A stretch of 64,000 nt of DNA. Origin: Flectonema sp. DT1601 (Eukaryota > Euglenozoa > Diplonemea > Diplonemida > Diplonemidae). The notes under the pieces were generated by a model, which worked only from the letters and a program-made list of their open reading frames with translations, had not been told where the DNA came from and searched no databases. Position numbers and translations under genes: made by a program. Every line of letters begins with the position of its first letter. Positions within the stretch are counted from its first letter, which is position 1. Positions 11,699 to 22,016 of the stretch are shown here, in pieces. The stretch is from NCBI GenBank assembly GCA_964019425.1, contig OZ025801.1:62001-126000 (forward strand). The letters run 5' to 3'.

Positions 11699-11813
11699 AA
11701 AACCCCAAAGGAAGAAAATTCTTCCTAAGGGGTTAGCTAAATATTCCAAGCAAGCTCGGATGTTGAGACTGTACCAATAAAGTACAGAAACTGTAGCTTT
11801 AGAATCGTTGGTT
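11699..11813 (-). ncRNA. SL RNA, unit 20
   Basis: Copy 20; exon 11775-11813. Confidence 0.92.
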
Positions 11814-11921
11814 AACCTTAAAAAGTAGTTACCCCAGGTGATTAGAAATTACGTGGCTTTTAGAACTACCAGCCAGTACTAACAGAAATGCTTGCTTGCG
11901 GGTAGGGAAGTAAGGGAAAAA

Positions 11922-12040
11922 GCCTGCAAGCACCCGGGGTTCCCACGTGATCACTCACCGCAGTACTAACCAGGCCTGCTGGTGCTTAACTTCCCAAATC
12001 GGGCGGGATGGGGTGCATTCACCAGAGTATGGCCGCAGGC
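11922..12040 (-). rRNA. 5S ribosomal RNA, unit 20
   Basis: Copy 20. Confidence 0.96.
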
Positions 12041-12301
12041 AATAGCAGATTTTTTTATTTTATTTCTTGGGAGTTTCATGGGGCAACCCACCAGGAAAAA
12101 ATTTACAGAAAAGTTTTATTTAGCAGCTGGGGCTGGGTCTTAGCTTTAACGTTAACGCAGGAGCGGCGAAAATTACACCTTTCGGGGAAGAAAGCCAAAA
12201 AAAAAAAAAATATATTAAATATTTTTACGTAAAAATAAGAAACACGGTAAGTCTTTGTACATTTTCTTCTGCTTGGCAAACAGAGGTGCACGGACAATAA
12301 A

Positions 12302-12416
12302 AAAACCCCAAAGGAAGAAAATTCTTCCTAAGGGGTTAGCTAAATATTCCAAGCAAGCTCGGATGTTGAGACTGTACCAATAAAGTACAGAAACTGTAGC
12401 TTTAGAATCGTTGGTT
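12302..12416 (-). ncRNA. SL RNA, unit 21
   Basis: Copy 21; exon 12378-12416. Confidence 0.92.
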
Positions 12417-12524
12417 AACCTTAAAAAGTAGTTACCCCAGGTGATTAGAAATTACGTGGCTTTTAGAACTACCAGCCAGTACTAACAGAAATGCTTGCTT
12501 GCGGGTAGGGAAGTAAGGGAAAAA

Positions 12525-12643
12525 GCCTGCAAGCACCCGGGGTTCCCACGTGATCACTCACCGCAGTACTAACCAGGCCTGCTGGTGCTTAACTTCCCAA
12601 ATCGGGCGGGATGGGGTGCATTCACCAGAGTATGGCCGCAGGC
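12525..12643 (-). rRNA. 5S ribosomal RNA, unit 21
   Basis: Copy 21. Confidence 0.96.
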
Positions 12644-12904
12644 AATAGCAGATTTTTTTATTTTATTTCTTGGGAGTTTCATGGGGCAACCCACCAGGAA
12701 AAAATTTACAGAAAAGTTTTATTTAGCAGCTGGGGCTGGGTCTTAGCTTTAACGTTAACGCAGGAGCGGCGAAAATTACACCTTTCGGGGAAGAAAGCCA
12801 AAAAAAAAAAAAATATATTAAATATTTTTACGTAAAAATAAGAAACACGGTAAGTCTTTGTACATTTTCTTCTGCTTGGCAAACAGAGGTGCACGGACAA
12901 TAAA

Positions 12905-13019
12905 AAAACCCCAAAGGAAGAAAATTCTTCCTAAGGGGTTAGCTAAATATTCCAAGCAAGCTCGGATGTTGAGACTGTACCAATAAAGTACAGAAACTGT
13001 AGCTTTAGAATCGTTGGTT
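12905..13019 (-). ncRNA. SL RNA, unit 22
   Basis: Copy 22; exon 12981-13019. Confidence 0.92.
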
Positions 13020-13127
13020 AACCTTAAAAAGTAGTTACCCCAGGTGATTAGAAATTACGTGGCTTTTAGAACTACCAGCCAGTACTAACAGAAATGCTTG
13101 CTTGCGGGTAGGGAAGTAAGGGAAAAA

Positions 13128-13246
13128 GCCTGCAAGCACCCGGGGTTCCCACGTGATCACTCACCGCAGTACTAACCAGGCCTGCTGGTGCTTAACTTCC
13201 CAAATCGGGCGGGATGGGGTGCATTCACCAGAGTATGGCCGCAGGC
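13128..13246 (-). rRNA. 5S ribosomal RNA, unit 22
   Basis: Copy 22. Confidence 0.96.
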
Positions 13247-13507
13247 AATAGCAGATTTTTTTATTTTATTTCTTGGGAGTTTCATGGGGCAACCCACCAG
13301 GAAAAAATTTACAGAAAAGTTTTATTTAGCAGCTGGGGCTGGGTCTTAGCTTTAACGTTAACGCAGGAGCGGCGAAAATTACACCTTTCGGGGAAGAAAG
13401 CCAAAAAAAAAAAAAATATATTAAATATTTTTACGTAAAAATAAGAAACACGGTAAGTCTTTGTACATTTTCTTCTGCTTGGCAAACAGAGGTGCACGGA
13501 CAATAAA

Positions 13508-13622
13508 AAAACCCCAAAGGAAGAAAATTCTTCCTAAGGGGTTAGCTAAATATTCCAAGCAAGCTCGGATGTTGAGACTGTACCAATAAAGTACAGAAAC
13601 TGTAGCTTTAGAATCGTTGGTT
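13508..13622 (-). ncRNA. SL RNA, unit 23
   Basis: Copy 23; exon 13584-13622. Confidence 0.92.
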
Positions 13623-13730
13623 AACCTTAAAAAGTAGTTACCCCAGGTGATTAGAAATTACGTGGCTTTTAGAACTACCAGCCAGTACTAACAGAAATGC
13701 TTGCTTGCGGGTAGGGAAGTAAGGGAAAAA

Positions 13731-13849
13731 GCCTGCAAGCACCCGGGGTTCCCACGTGATCACTCACCGCAGTACTAACCAGGCCTGCTGGTGCTTAACT
13801 TCCCAAATCGGGCGGGATGGGGTGCATTCACCAGAGTATGGCCGCAGGC
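13731..13849 (-). rRNA. 5S ribosomal RNA, unit 23
   Basis: Copy 23. Confidence 0.96.
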
Positions 13850-14110
13850 AATAGCAGATTTTTTTATTTTATTTCTTGGGAGTTTCATGGGGCAACCCAC
13901 CAGGAAAAAATTTACAGAAAAGTTTTATTTAGCAGCTGGGGCTGGGTCTTAGCTTTAACGTTAACGCAGGAGCGGCGAAAATTACACCTTTCGGGGAAGA
14001 AAGCCAAAAAAAAAAAAAATATATTAAATATTTTTACGTAAAAATAAGAAACACGGTAAGTCTTTGTACATTTTCTTCTGCTTGGCAAACAGAGGTGCAC
14101 GGACAATAAA

Positions 14111-14225
14111 AAAACCCCAAAGGAAGAAAATTCTTCCTAAGGGGTTAGCTAAATATTCCAAGCAAGCTCGGATGTTGAGACTGTACCAATAAAGTACAGA
14201 AACTGTAGCTTTAGAATCGTTGGTT
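14111..14225 (-). ncRNA. SL RNA, unit 24
   Basis: Copy 24; exon 14187-14225. Confidence 0.92.
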
Positions 14226-14333
14226 AACCTTAAAAAGTAGTTACCCCAGGTGATTAGAAATTACGTGGCTTTTAGAACTACCAGCCAGTACTAACAGAAA
14301 TGCTTGCTTGCGGGTAGGGAAGTAAGGGAAAAA

Positions 14334-14452
14334 GCCTGCAAGCACCCGGGGTTCCCACGTGATCACTCACCGCAGTACTAACCAGGCCTGCTGGTGCTTA
14401 ACTTCCCAAATCGGGCGGGATGGGGTGCATTCACCAGAGTATGGCCGCAGGC
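14334..14452 (-). rRNA. 5S ribosomal RNA, unit 24
   Basis: Copy 24. Confidence 0.96.
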
Positions 14453-14713
14453 AATAGCAGATTTTTTTATTTTATTTCTTGGGAGTTTCATGGGGCAACC
14501 CACCAGGAAAAAATTTACAGAAAAGTTTTATTTAGCAGCTGGGGCTGGGTCTTAGCTTTAACGTTAACGCAGGAGCGGCGAAAATTACACCTTTCGGGGA
14601 AGAAAGCCAAAAAAAAAAAAAATATATTAAATATTTTTACGTAAAAATAAGAAACACGGTAAGTCTTTGTACATTTTCTTCTGCTTGGCAAACAGAGGTG
14701 CACGGACAATAAA

Positions 14714-14828
14714 AAAACCCCAAAGGAAGAAAATTCTTCCTAAGGGGTTAGCTAAATATTCCAAGCAAGCTCGGATGTTGAGACTGTACCAATAAAGTAC
14801 AGAAACTGTAGCTTTAGAATCGTTGGTT
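14714..14828 (-). ncRNA. SL RNA, unit 25 (last)
   Basis: Last copy; exon 14790-14828. Confidence 0.92.
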
Positions 14829-14936
14829 AACCTTAAAAAGTAGTTACCCCAGGTGATTAGAAATTACGTGGCTTTTAGAACTACCAGCCAGTACTAACAG
14901 AAATGCTTGCTTGCGGGTAGGGAAGTAAGGGAAAAA

Positions 14937-15055
14937 GCCTGCAAGCACCCGGGGTTCCCACGTGATCACTCACCGCAGTACTAACCAGGCCTGCTGGTGC
15001 TTAACTTCCCAAATCGGGCGGGATGGGGTGCATTCACCAGAGTATGGCCGCAGGC
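14937..15055 (-). rRNA. 5S ribosomal RNA, unit 25 (last)
   Basis: Last copy; its 5' flank runs only about 145 bp before the array ends. Confidence 0.96.
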
Positions 15056-15193
15056 AATAGCAGATTTTTTTATTTTATTTCTTGGGAGTTTCATGGGGCA
15101 ACCCACCAGGAAAAAATTTACAGAAAAGTTTTATTTAGCAGCTGGGGCTGGGTCTTAGCTTTAACGTTAACGCAGGAGCGGCGAAAATTACAC

Positions 15194-15219
15194 CTTTCGG
15201 GGGCCTCCGCCCCCGAAAG
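15194..15219. repeat. GC hairpin at the array boundary
   Basis: Perfect 11-bp inverted repeat CTTTCGGGGGC/GCCCCCGAAAG with a 4-nt loop CTCC. The left arm is array sequence (CTTTCGGGG occurs in every unit) and the right arm begins the unique flank, so array similarity ends inside this hairpin. Confidence 0.8.
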
Positions 15220-16668
15220 CTGGAAATTTTCGTAAAGGGTATGGCCTTCCTTCCCACCACCTACGTATTCACCACAACTTGGATGCTGTTCTGCACTTGC
15301 CCGCAAGGTCTGCATTGCTGAATGAGGGAATAGGGACAAAGGAAGGAGAATTTACTTGAAAACCTGCACAAGAACTTGGGAATTGTTCCCAGGTTGACTA
15401 CAGAATTGTTTATCGAAAGGCAGTGAATGTTGAAGATGTGCAGAAGGAAAGAAGTGAGAGCAGAGAAGAAACAAAAGGTAGAACCCTGAATGTCAAAATT
15501 CTATTTACAAAAATTTCGTGTCATTTAGTGTCGTTACTGACACGTTCATTCTCCAATTATTTTTCGTCGCTTTACTTATCCAATGATGGGGAACGGTAGC
15601 TGCCTCTTCGGAGGTTAGGGTCCTTTCGGACTCGTGGCTTTTCCGATTCCAGCGACAAACGGGCTTCAGCTCGTGACCCCTCGTTTGGAGACACCAGTCA
15701 GGTGGGGAGTTTGGCTGGGACGGCATGTCTGTTACACATTAACGCAGGTGTCCTAAGGCAAGCTCAGTGAGAACAAAAATCTCACGTAGAGCATAAGGGT
15801 AAAAGCTTGTGAGGGAGCCTTTCCACATGTGGTAAGAACTCCTTATTACAAACATAACTAGGATGGCAATTGTACACTCCCTTGCTGTGCTAACAAGGCC
15901 TACATTACTTACTGTGCCCCCTGGAGGAGAACACAATGTAAGAAACGGTACTGCCCTGTAACAACTCACAGGAAGGCACAATCAGAAGCTGGAGCCACCA
16001 ACACATTCTGGGTAAGGGCACCGTTGTTGCCCTTAAACATTTGACAGACTGTTCCTATTTAATATTTTATGATAATTATAATGGATAGGGGTATGTGATT
16101 CTCAGTGATATCCATCACAGCATTGGTGACAGTGCCATTGCTTTCTGATGAGATTTGTTTGAAGTTATTGTGTTTTCTTATCAGTTTCACTCAACAGATG
16201 GATTGATAAGTTAGACAGAATTACTATTCCAATATCCTGAATCCTCCAACACCTCTCTTGGCATGTTTAACTCTTTCCTCTGGTTGTGATTGCAAGCAGC
16301 CCATATTATAATAACTTTGATGAAAGCAATAAATGTAAATGTTCAACACAAAACAACAACAGTTAAAGATTGCGATAAGTATCGACAACAGACCCTACAA
16401 TGTTTAAATTATTAGAAGGTGTTGCCACTATTACAGTTCAAAGATTCATTCAAAGACTTCATTACTTTTCGATAACTATTTTGCTTAATGCGATCGCTTT
16501 GGTCGTCTTACAGAAATCGAGAGGAGGAAAAATTCACGCAATTAATATCGTTATTTCAAATACAAAAGGCTGACGTCCATTGTCCCAAAGGTACAAGAAT
16601 GTACCTTGAGTAGAGAAGCTGCTCTTTGAGGAATCCTTCTGAGACCAGTGAGAGCAGCAGAGGAAGAA
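15220..16668. other. Array-to-gene spacer
   Basis: No gene recognised. It holds the minus-strand copy of the dispersed 150-bp repeat (15565-15722). The remainder is mixed-composition sequence that probably includes the 3' UTR of the hydrolase gene. Confidence 0.5.
15565..15722 (-). repeat. Dispersed ~150-bp repeat, copy 1
   Basis: Reverse complement of 48353-48510 with well over 90% identity by eye, including TGACTGGTGTCTCCAAACGA and CATTGGATAAGTAAAGCGAC. The mobile family is not identified. Short open frames in both copies come from this sharing and are not read as genes. Confidence 0.75.
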
Positions 16669-17610
16669 CTACTGAAGCAGACTTCTCATGAAAGGTTCGA
16701 TGGTTGTGTTAACCAGCCAATTGTAGCCACTTCCAGGACAGTGCGGACAGAAGCAATTTGTTTGGTTAAAACACGAGCTTTGAGGGATTGGTCCGCACTC
16801 CTTACTGATGGGTGTGTGTAAGTCTACTACTTGAATACCTCTCACAGACATAATTGAGGAGGCCTGTTTGTTGAGGTAGCGAACATTGAAGTCAGAGTTT
16901 AGATTGCAAACCATCGGAGTGGTGAGAGCGAATACAATTTTCGTTGCGGACGGCAGGGAAGCTTTCAGGGAGTCTGCAATCTGACTTAGCTGGTTAGGGT
17001 ACACTGAAGTATTTCCCTGCTGGCCAGGGATTGTTGAATTTCCAAGTGGTCCATCATGAAGACCGAAATTAAACATCAAAACATCCGGAGAGATGGGAAC
17101 ACCACTCGAGCTGTGAATGAAATATTTCAAACACTTCAGACCGTAAGCTGTTTCTTCAGCTCCACCGTCACCTCCCCAAGGGGTGTGCTGTACAAACGCA
17201 ATGTCTGAAATCTTTTGAGCTAAGATGGGAGTATATCCAATACTGACACTGTCTCCCAAGACAACAACATTTTTTAAAGTTTTACTTGGAGGGGATTGTG
17301 GTCCTGGTTTACAAACAGAGTCGGCCATGGTGAGGTTCACTCCGTCTTTAAAGCAGTCGCTCACTTGTGAAAATCCACCCCCTCCTCTTGAGACACAACT
17401 ACTCCCCTCTGGGCAACAAACATATTTATTATTTGGACAGCACACTGCATTCTTAAATGGGCAACACCCCATCAAAGACCCCGAGAATGGAGATGAACAG
17501 CAGGTCCCATCAGCATCACAACGAGTACTTCCAAAGGGATCGGAACTGTTGACGCACACGTTTGGCCAATAAGAGGATCCGATCACAGCTGAGCAGACAA
17601 CGGAAAGCAT
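16669..17610 (-). CDS. Secreted granulin-domain / SGNH (GDSL) hydrolase fusion
   Basis: A 313-aa single exon. A short hydrophobic start (MLSVVCSAVIGSS) may be a signal peptide. Residues ~30-75 form a granulin-like cysteine knot with CC pairs (GTCC, GCCPFKNAVCC, YVCCPEGSSC). From ~110 an SGNH hydrolase domain follows: block I VVVLGDSVSIGYTP with the Ser nucleophile, a Gly-rich block II (GGDGGAEET), block III NFGLHD, and late His candidates (VVDLHTP, CPHCPGSGYNWL). It probably hydrolyses esters outside the cell or in a vacuole; the substrate is unknown. Many Cys and N-glycosylation motifs (NSS, NLT, NST, NTS, NQT) support secretion. An AG acceptor lies about 20 nt before the ATG. It is the last gene of the minus-strand cluster before the 5S/SL array. 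Confidence 0.8.
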   Translation of the reverse strand: MLSVVCSAVIGSSYWPNVCVNSSDPFGSTRCDADGTCCSSPFSGSLMGCCPFKNAVCCPNNKYVCCPEGSSCVSRGGGGFSQVSDCFKDGVNLTMADSVCKPGPQSPPSKTLKNVVVLGDSVSIGYTPILAQKISDIAFVQHTPWGGDGGAEETAYGLKCLKYFIHSSSGVPISPDVLMFNFGLHDGPLGNSTIPGQQGNTSVYPNQLSQIADSLKASLPSATKIVFALTTPMVCNLNSDFNVRYLNKQASSIMSVRGIQVVDLHTPISKECGPIPQSSCFNQTNCFCPHCPGSGYNWLVNTTIEPFMRSLLQ

Positions 17611-17628
17611 TTTATATTTCTACTTTGC

Positions 17629-17631
17629 CTG
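17629..17631 (-). promoter_or_regulatory. Putative SL trans-splice acceptor, hydrolase gene
   Basis: On the minus strand TTCTTCATATCTCAG precedes the start codon by 18 nt. The pyrimidine-rich tract plus CAG and the short 5' UTR fit an SL acceptor; unproven without cDNA. Confidence 0.5.
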
Positions 17632-18272
17632 AGATATGAAGAAAGTTAACAACTATTCTACACATTGACTGTGACGACTTTTCTGTTGGAATACAACTTC
17701 TGTTGTAAGTTGGCATCATATTGTATTGATATCTGCAAGACAGAGAAAAACAAAATGACCGCCTTTCAGAACAAGTTAGAATTGCTGTTCAGCAATAAGG
17801 AAGTAAAGTCGCAAAAAGAATGTCGGCAGTTTGCATCTTCCTAATTCCTTTTTTTTCCATCGCCCTCTTCAAATCAATGTCCTCACCTGCTTGCTAACAG
17901 GCAGCTCAGAGTGCTGCTGTGCACGTTGCGGCTCGTCAATAAGCCAAAAAGAAATTAAAGTATGCGATCCCTGTAGGGGGGTACACGAGCGCACTGTAAG
18001 CAAGCAGGAAAAAAAGCGACACACGCTATTGTTTTTTCGTTTTTCGTTTTTTTTTTTTTTTTTTTTCATTCTTCATTCTTCATAGCTGAACACCAAACGA
18101 CAGAACTTTTGATTTCCTAACTGCAACGACACTCCGGGTGACGACACTCTAGTCACCATTTCTCAAACCATTCAATCAAATCATTTCAAAACGAAATGAA
18201 GAAGTCAACCACTTACTGTGATTAGGGCAAGTTTGTATGTCATGGGAGGGGAAGGTCAGCAATGTGTTGTTA
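17632..18272. other. Intergenic spacer
   Basis: Between the hydrolase and the GlyRS stop. It includes a T-run near 18045-18066 and no recognised gene. It likely holds the GlyRS 3' UTR and the pyrimidine tract for the next acceptor. Confidence 0.5.
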
Positions 18273-20400
18273 CTATTCTTTTACTTCAAACTTCACAAGT
18301 GCCTGCTCCCAGGTCATCCTGTCCTGGCAGAGGTCGCAGAGAATAGTTGCGGCATCGTCGACGGAGATGAAGACCTGTTTTATATTTTAAAGTTACAGAA
18401 GTATTCTTCAAGTGTACACTAATAGACTGCTAATAGACTGCTCTGTTTAGAACACGAGTCAGGTGTTCAGAAGATGAATAACTAACTTACCTGTTTTGTG
18501 CTGTCTCTCTCTCTGAGGGTTACCTTGCCAGCGGATTCAGTGGTTTGGTCGATAGTGAGATTGAATGGAATACCAATCTCATCAGATCTCGCGTACTTCT
18601 TACCAATCTTCTGAGAACCGTCGTCAACCTTGTAACTGATTCCCATGCTGGAGAACTGACTTCTCCATTTGGCGATCAGTTCCTGGCAGTACTTCTCCTG
18701 TTTTATTATTTAAGTTAAGTTCATATAGTTGGAGGGGACAAGCAACACTTGTGGAAGATTCGCTGGCACACAGGGGGAGAATAAAAATAATAAATTAGCG
18801 AAATAGAAAAGACTGCAAAGACACATACTCTGAACACTGTTGGAGATAATGGAAGAATGCTGACCTTGTATGGAGCAATTCTGGCAGGGAGGGCAAAACC
18901 AGCACGTTTTTCGTTTTTGCTGTCCTCCTCAGCGGATTTCCTTACAAAGTAAGTCTGCTCCAAAAGAGTGTAAATCAATCGACCGACTCCAAAGGATGGT
19001 TCGATCACATTTGGGATGTAGTTGCGACCTTCAATCTTCTTGTCCTTCATGGCGAACTGAACCATCGCACGTTCAATTGAGTAGCTGACTTCACCAACAG
19101 CAATACTGACAGCACCGTCGTTGAGCTTCTGGTCCAGTGCGAGAGCTTCTGCTTCTGGTAGCTGGTTGAGGAAGGCGAGGACGGCAGGGGCGTCTTTTTT
19201 GAAAGTTTTGTTCACGAGACCCTTTTTAATGTCTCTGTCAAGTTGGTTGACGATCTTTGGCTCTGGGAACTTCTCGTAGGCAACGAAGTCCGTGTTTCTC
19301 GCCTTACCGTGACACTCCAAGTCGTAGCAACTTCTGTCAGCAAGACCAACACACTCGACCCATCCAAAGCTGGAGAGACACTCCGCGTCCCAACAGTCGG
19401 ATGCGTAGTGAGCCATTTCAGTAGAGCGATGCTGTCTGAATCTGAGGTACTTCATTCCAATCATTTGTGTGAACATCATCGTTCTGCCCATAAAGTATCC
19501 AAGAGTCTCGTTATCGATAATTCCCTTCGAGACAGCGTCACCCAAAGTCATTTTAATTGGGTCCTTGCCATCTTCCTGGAGATCCTTTGGCCACAGCCAG
19601 GCCTCAACAGAAGCTACCTGAGCGAATTTAACGCAGTCCTTGTCGTCAGGGTTGACGAAATGTTCGATCTCTGCCAAAGTGAACTCTCTCACTCTGAGGA
19701 GATTGTTTCGCGGAGCGATTTCGTTTCTGAAGGCGCTACCGATGGCTGCACCAGCAAACGGCATGTTGCCGGCGTTGAACTCCAACAGTCTCTTGAAGTT
19801 CAACAGAATTCCCTGCGCGAGTTCTGGTCGGAGGTATCCCAAACGATCACCAGCTGGTCCAATTGGAGTTGGGAACATTAAATTGAAATCTTTCGGTTCA
19901 CCAAATGAATTACCCTGCGGGGACTTCACTTCAAACTTACTCAAAGCAGCTTTGAACTCTGGGATGGACATACCGTCAGCAGTAATTATTAATTTCTTAA
20001 TATCGGCACGCTGCTCATCTGTCAGTTTAGCTTTCTTGTCTGCGAGTTTCTTCTCACCCCACTCCTCGAGGTACTTATCAACTCTGAAGAGGTCACCAGT
20101 TGCGGAGTCCTGGACCATAACATCAGTAAACTTTTGAGTGTGACCTGACACCTTAAATACTTCTTCAGGAGTCATGCAGGTGGTGTCAACTTCTAACATG
20201 TTCTCTTCGATGACGAAGTGTTGTCTCCAAAGGTTAATAAAGTTTGCCTTCACTTGGCACCCAACTGGACCAAAGTCATACAGACCACCGACACCACCGT
20301 AGCAGTCAAATCCAAGACCGTAAAGGAAACGTCTCTTGCAGGTGTCCTCAAAGTCTGCTCTCTTGAAGGCGGGCAGCTTGTCTGGAAGGGTTTCCGTCAT
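18273..20400 (-). CDS. GARS: Glycyl-tRNA synthetase (eukaryotic alpha2 class II), three exons
   Basis: Charges tRNA-Gly. Exons are 20400-18829, 18697-18491 and 18374-18273, giving 626 aa; both introns (131 and 116 bp) are phase 0, with donors GTATGT and GTAAGT and acceptors AAAACAG. Class II motif 1 lies near GPVGCQVKANFINLW. Motif 2 is FRNEIAPR...REFTLAEIEHF. Motif 3 is IEPSFGVGRLIYTLLE. Exons 2-3 encode the C-terminal anticodon-binding domain (KYCQELIAKW...EIGIPFNLTID...) ending KFEVKE. There is no WHEP domain and no obvious mitochondrial presequence; the start MTETLPDKLPAFKRADFEDT leads directly into the catalytic fold. Exon 1 read alone runs past the donor into an artificial tail. Confidence 0.95.
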
Positions 20401-20425
20401 TTTGTATCTCTCTTGTTGTTGATGG

Positions 20426-20428
20426 CTG
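20426..20428 (-). promoter_or_regulatory. Putative SL trans-splice acceptor, GlyRS gene
   Basis: Minus-strand TTACTAATCAG lies about 25 nt before the ATG. The 481-aa gene has the same TTACTAATCAG at its likely acceptor. A second AG (CAACAAG) lies closer to the ATG, so the exact site is uncertain. Confidence 0.45.
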
Positions 20429-20699
20429 ATTAGTAATGTAAAGTGAGATGTTTTGTTTATTCAAAATAATTCTTTAATACGAAACAAAAAAAATAAATAA
20501 CATCAAATAAATCACAACGGAGTCAGGTACAGTATTTCAATTTCTTTAATTATTTTACATTCTTTTATTTTATTGTTCTTCTTCAAAACCCCACATCGGG
20601 AAGAGTGTTACGACAAGGCAGTCTATTCCTCTCTGAGTCTGTCTTCAGGAAGGTTACGATTGAAGAAAGAATTAAATATCATCTGTAGTAAGGCGGTAA
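20429..20699. other. Short intergenic spacer
   Basis: AT-rich, with runs of T on the minus strand; no gene seen. Confidence 0.4.
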
Positions 20700-21170
20700 T
20701 TATCCCTCCTTACACTTGACAACTGCTGGCTGGTTGCAATTGATGACATCACCTCGTAGTATGATCTGAGTAATGGTAGTGAGGTATTCTCACGTACCAG
20801 TTGGACACTCGAGGATCAGTTCTCTGAGTGCGATAATTAAATGAGTTCCCAGCTGTTGAGGAGTTGCTTCTTCCTGACATCTTCGACAGAGCGTGTCAGT
20901 TAACATTCCGACCCACCGCCTACCGATTGCAGCTCCAGTGCTGTTCTCAACGAGGTTTGCGGTCTGCGAATTTGATTTTTTCTGCAGCTGCTCCAAGTGA
21001 GTAACTTTCTCAAGGATTTCTTCCCTCTGACTTTCTAACTCTTGTTTGAGATAAGAAATCTCACGTATTGCTCTCTCTCTTAACGCGTCATCATCTTCTC
21101 TGTCGGGTAGCTCACCAGATGATGCGCCCTGTTCGATGTCTTCGGATTGGTTACTTTGATTTGTACCCAT
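20700..21170 (-). CDS. Small coiled-coil protein, possibly N-myristoylated (unknown function)
   Basis: The ATG at 21170 starts MGTNQSNQSEDIEQ, an MGxxxS-type N-terminus compatible with myristoylation. Residues ~30-68 form a charged coiled coil (ISYLKQELESQREEILEKV). A C-terminal segment (GRRWVGMLTDTLCRRCQEE...LIIALRELILECPT) resembles nothing I know. Unspliced, the frame stops at 20790 (126 aa). A donor (CTG|GTACGTGAG, at 20797) and an acceptor (ACCAGCCAG, at 20726) would remove a 72-bp intron and end the protein AVVKCKEG at 20700. That size matches local introns, but it is a prediction. Confidence 0.55.
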
Positions 21171-21184
21171 CTTTGTGTTTGTGT

Positions 21185-21187
21185 CTG
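21185..21187 (-). promoter_or_regulatory. Putative SL trans-splice acceptor, 126-aa gene
   Basis: Minus-strand TTTAGTTTTTATCTTCAG sits 14 nt before the ATG; a strong pyrimidine tract. Confidence 0.55.
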
Positions 21188-22016
21188 AAGATAAAAACTA
21201 AATGCAATGAAAGACACAAAAAACTGCTTCTTGAAGTCTTTCTCATCTCCGGCTGCATAGCACTCGCTGCTAAGGAAATAAAATTCTAAACCAGAAATGA
21301 ACTTAATTTGTTGGTTTCCTCCGAGCATTCCAAACCGTCCTCAAGGCTGCCTACAAAATAGGAAAAGGATTGCAGCCAAACGAGTCCAGCGGGTGAATAT
21401 CGAGTACGGGTAACACTTAATTAATAACACAACAAAAACAAAATGAAAGAAGAAAGCCATTCATTGCTCGTGTTCATTCACAGGGTGAGATAATTGTTTG
21501 ATTTTATAAAACACAAACTAAATCATAATAACATAGTAACCCAAACATTCTTCTTATCTCTCATCATCAGTTATGATGTAGGAGTGAGCTGGTCAACTAT
21601 TGACTCCTCTCTTGAGGGTAGGGTGTCAGTATTCATAAGAGGAATTCTTTTTTTTTTTTTTTTGCGTACGACGGAACCGAACTAAATCTGCAAAGAGTGC
21701 AGGAGATTTTATATTCTCTCTCAAGGAAGGAATCGATACGTTTCTCACAAAAATAAATAACTACATAAATCTTTTGCAAAGGCGGTTGTAAGAAGAAGAC
21801 TCCCTCTGTCGGTATTCACAAACGATGAGATTATTAAAATCTCAACCACCACATGCAGTAGTTGACTAATTATCATCATAATCATCATAATAATAATTAA
21901 TATAACAATGCAGACCTGATGTGGATTTCAGTCACTGAGAGGATGCCTCCACTCACAACTCACAAAAAGAGTATTTAAAGATGTTAACTTTGAAGTCACA
22001 ACTAGAGTGGAGTACT
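21188..22016. other. Intergenic spacer
   Basis: AT-rich; a 20-nt T-run near 21650 and an ATC/ATA-rich stretch near 21865-21905. No gene recognised. Confidence 0.4.

Larger units (their letters stand above)
1..15200 (-). repeat. Tandem 5S rRNA / spliced-leader RNA array, 25 units of ~603 bp
   Basis: A unit of about 603 bp repeats head to tail, with unit lengths of 601-605 bp. The window opens inside a unit spacer, so the array continues to the left. Each unit carries one SL RNA and one 5S rRNA gene, both on the minus strand. Units are nearly identical and differ by rare 1-2 nt indels: a missing G near 1876, an added GC near 2711, an added A near 4669, a missing TA near 7317, and A-run length changes near 1341 and 7987. 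Such homogeneity indicates concerted evolution. Linkage of 5S and SL genes is known in several euglenozoans. The last unit breaks off at about 15200. The open frames inside the unit are chance. Confidence 0.95.

Noticed and set aside
43-15235. Repeated 64-97-aa open frames on both strands in every array unit
   Set aside because: They overlap the 5S gene and spacer, change with each 1-nt indel, and recur only because the unit is tandem.
19243-20137. Long plus-strand frames opposite glycyl-tRNA synthetase
   Set aside because: Antisense shadows of a strongly conserved gene.
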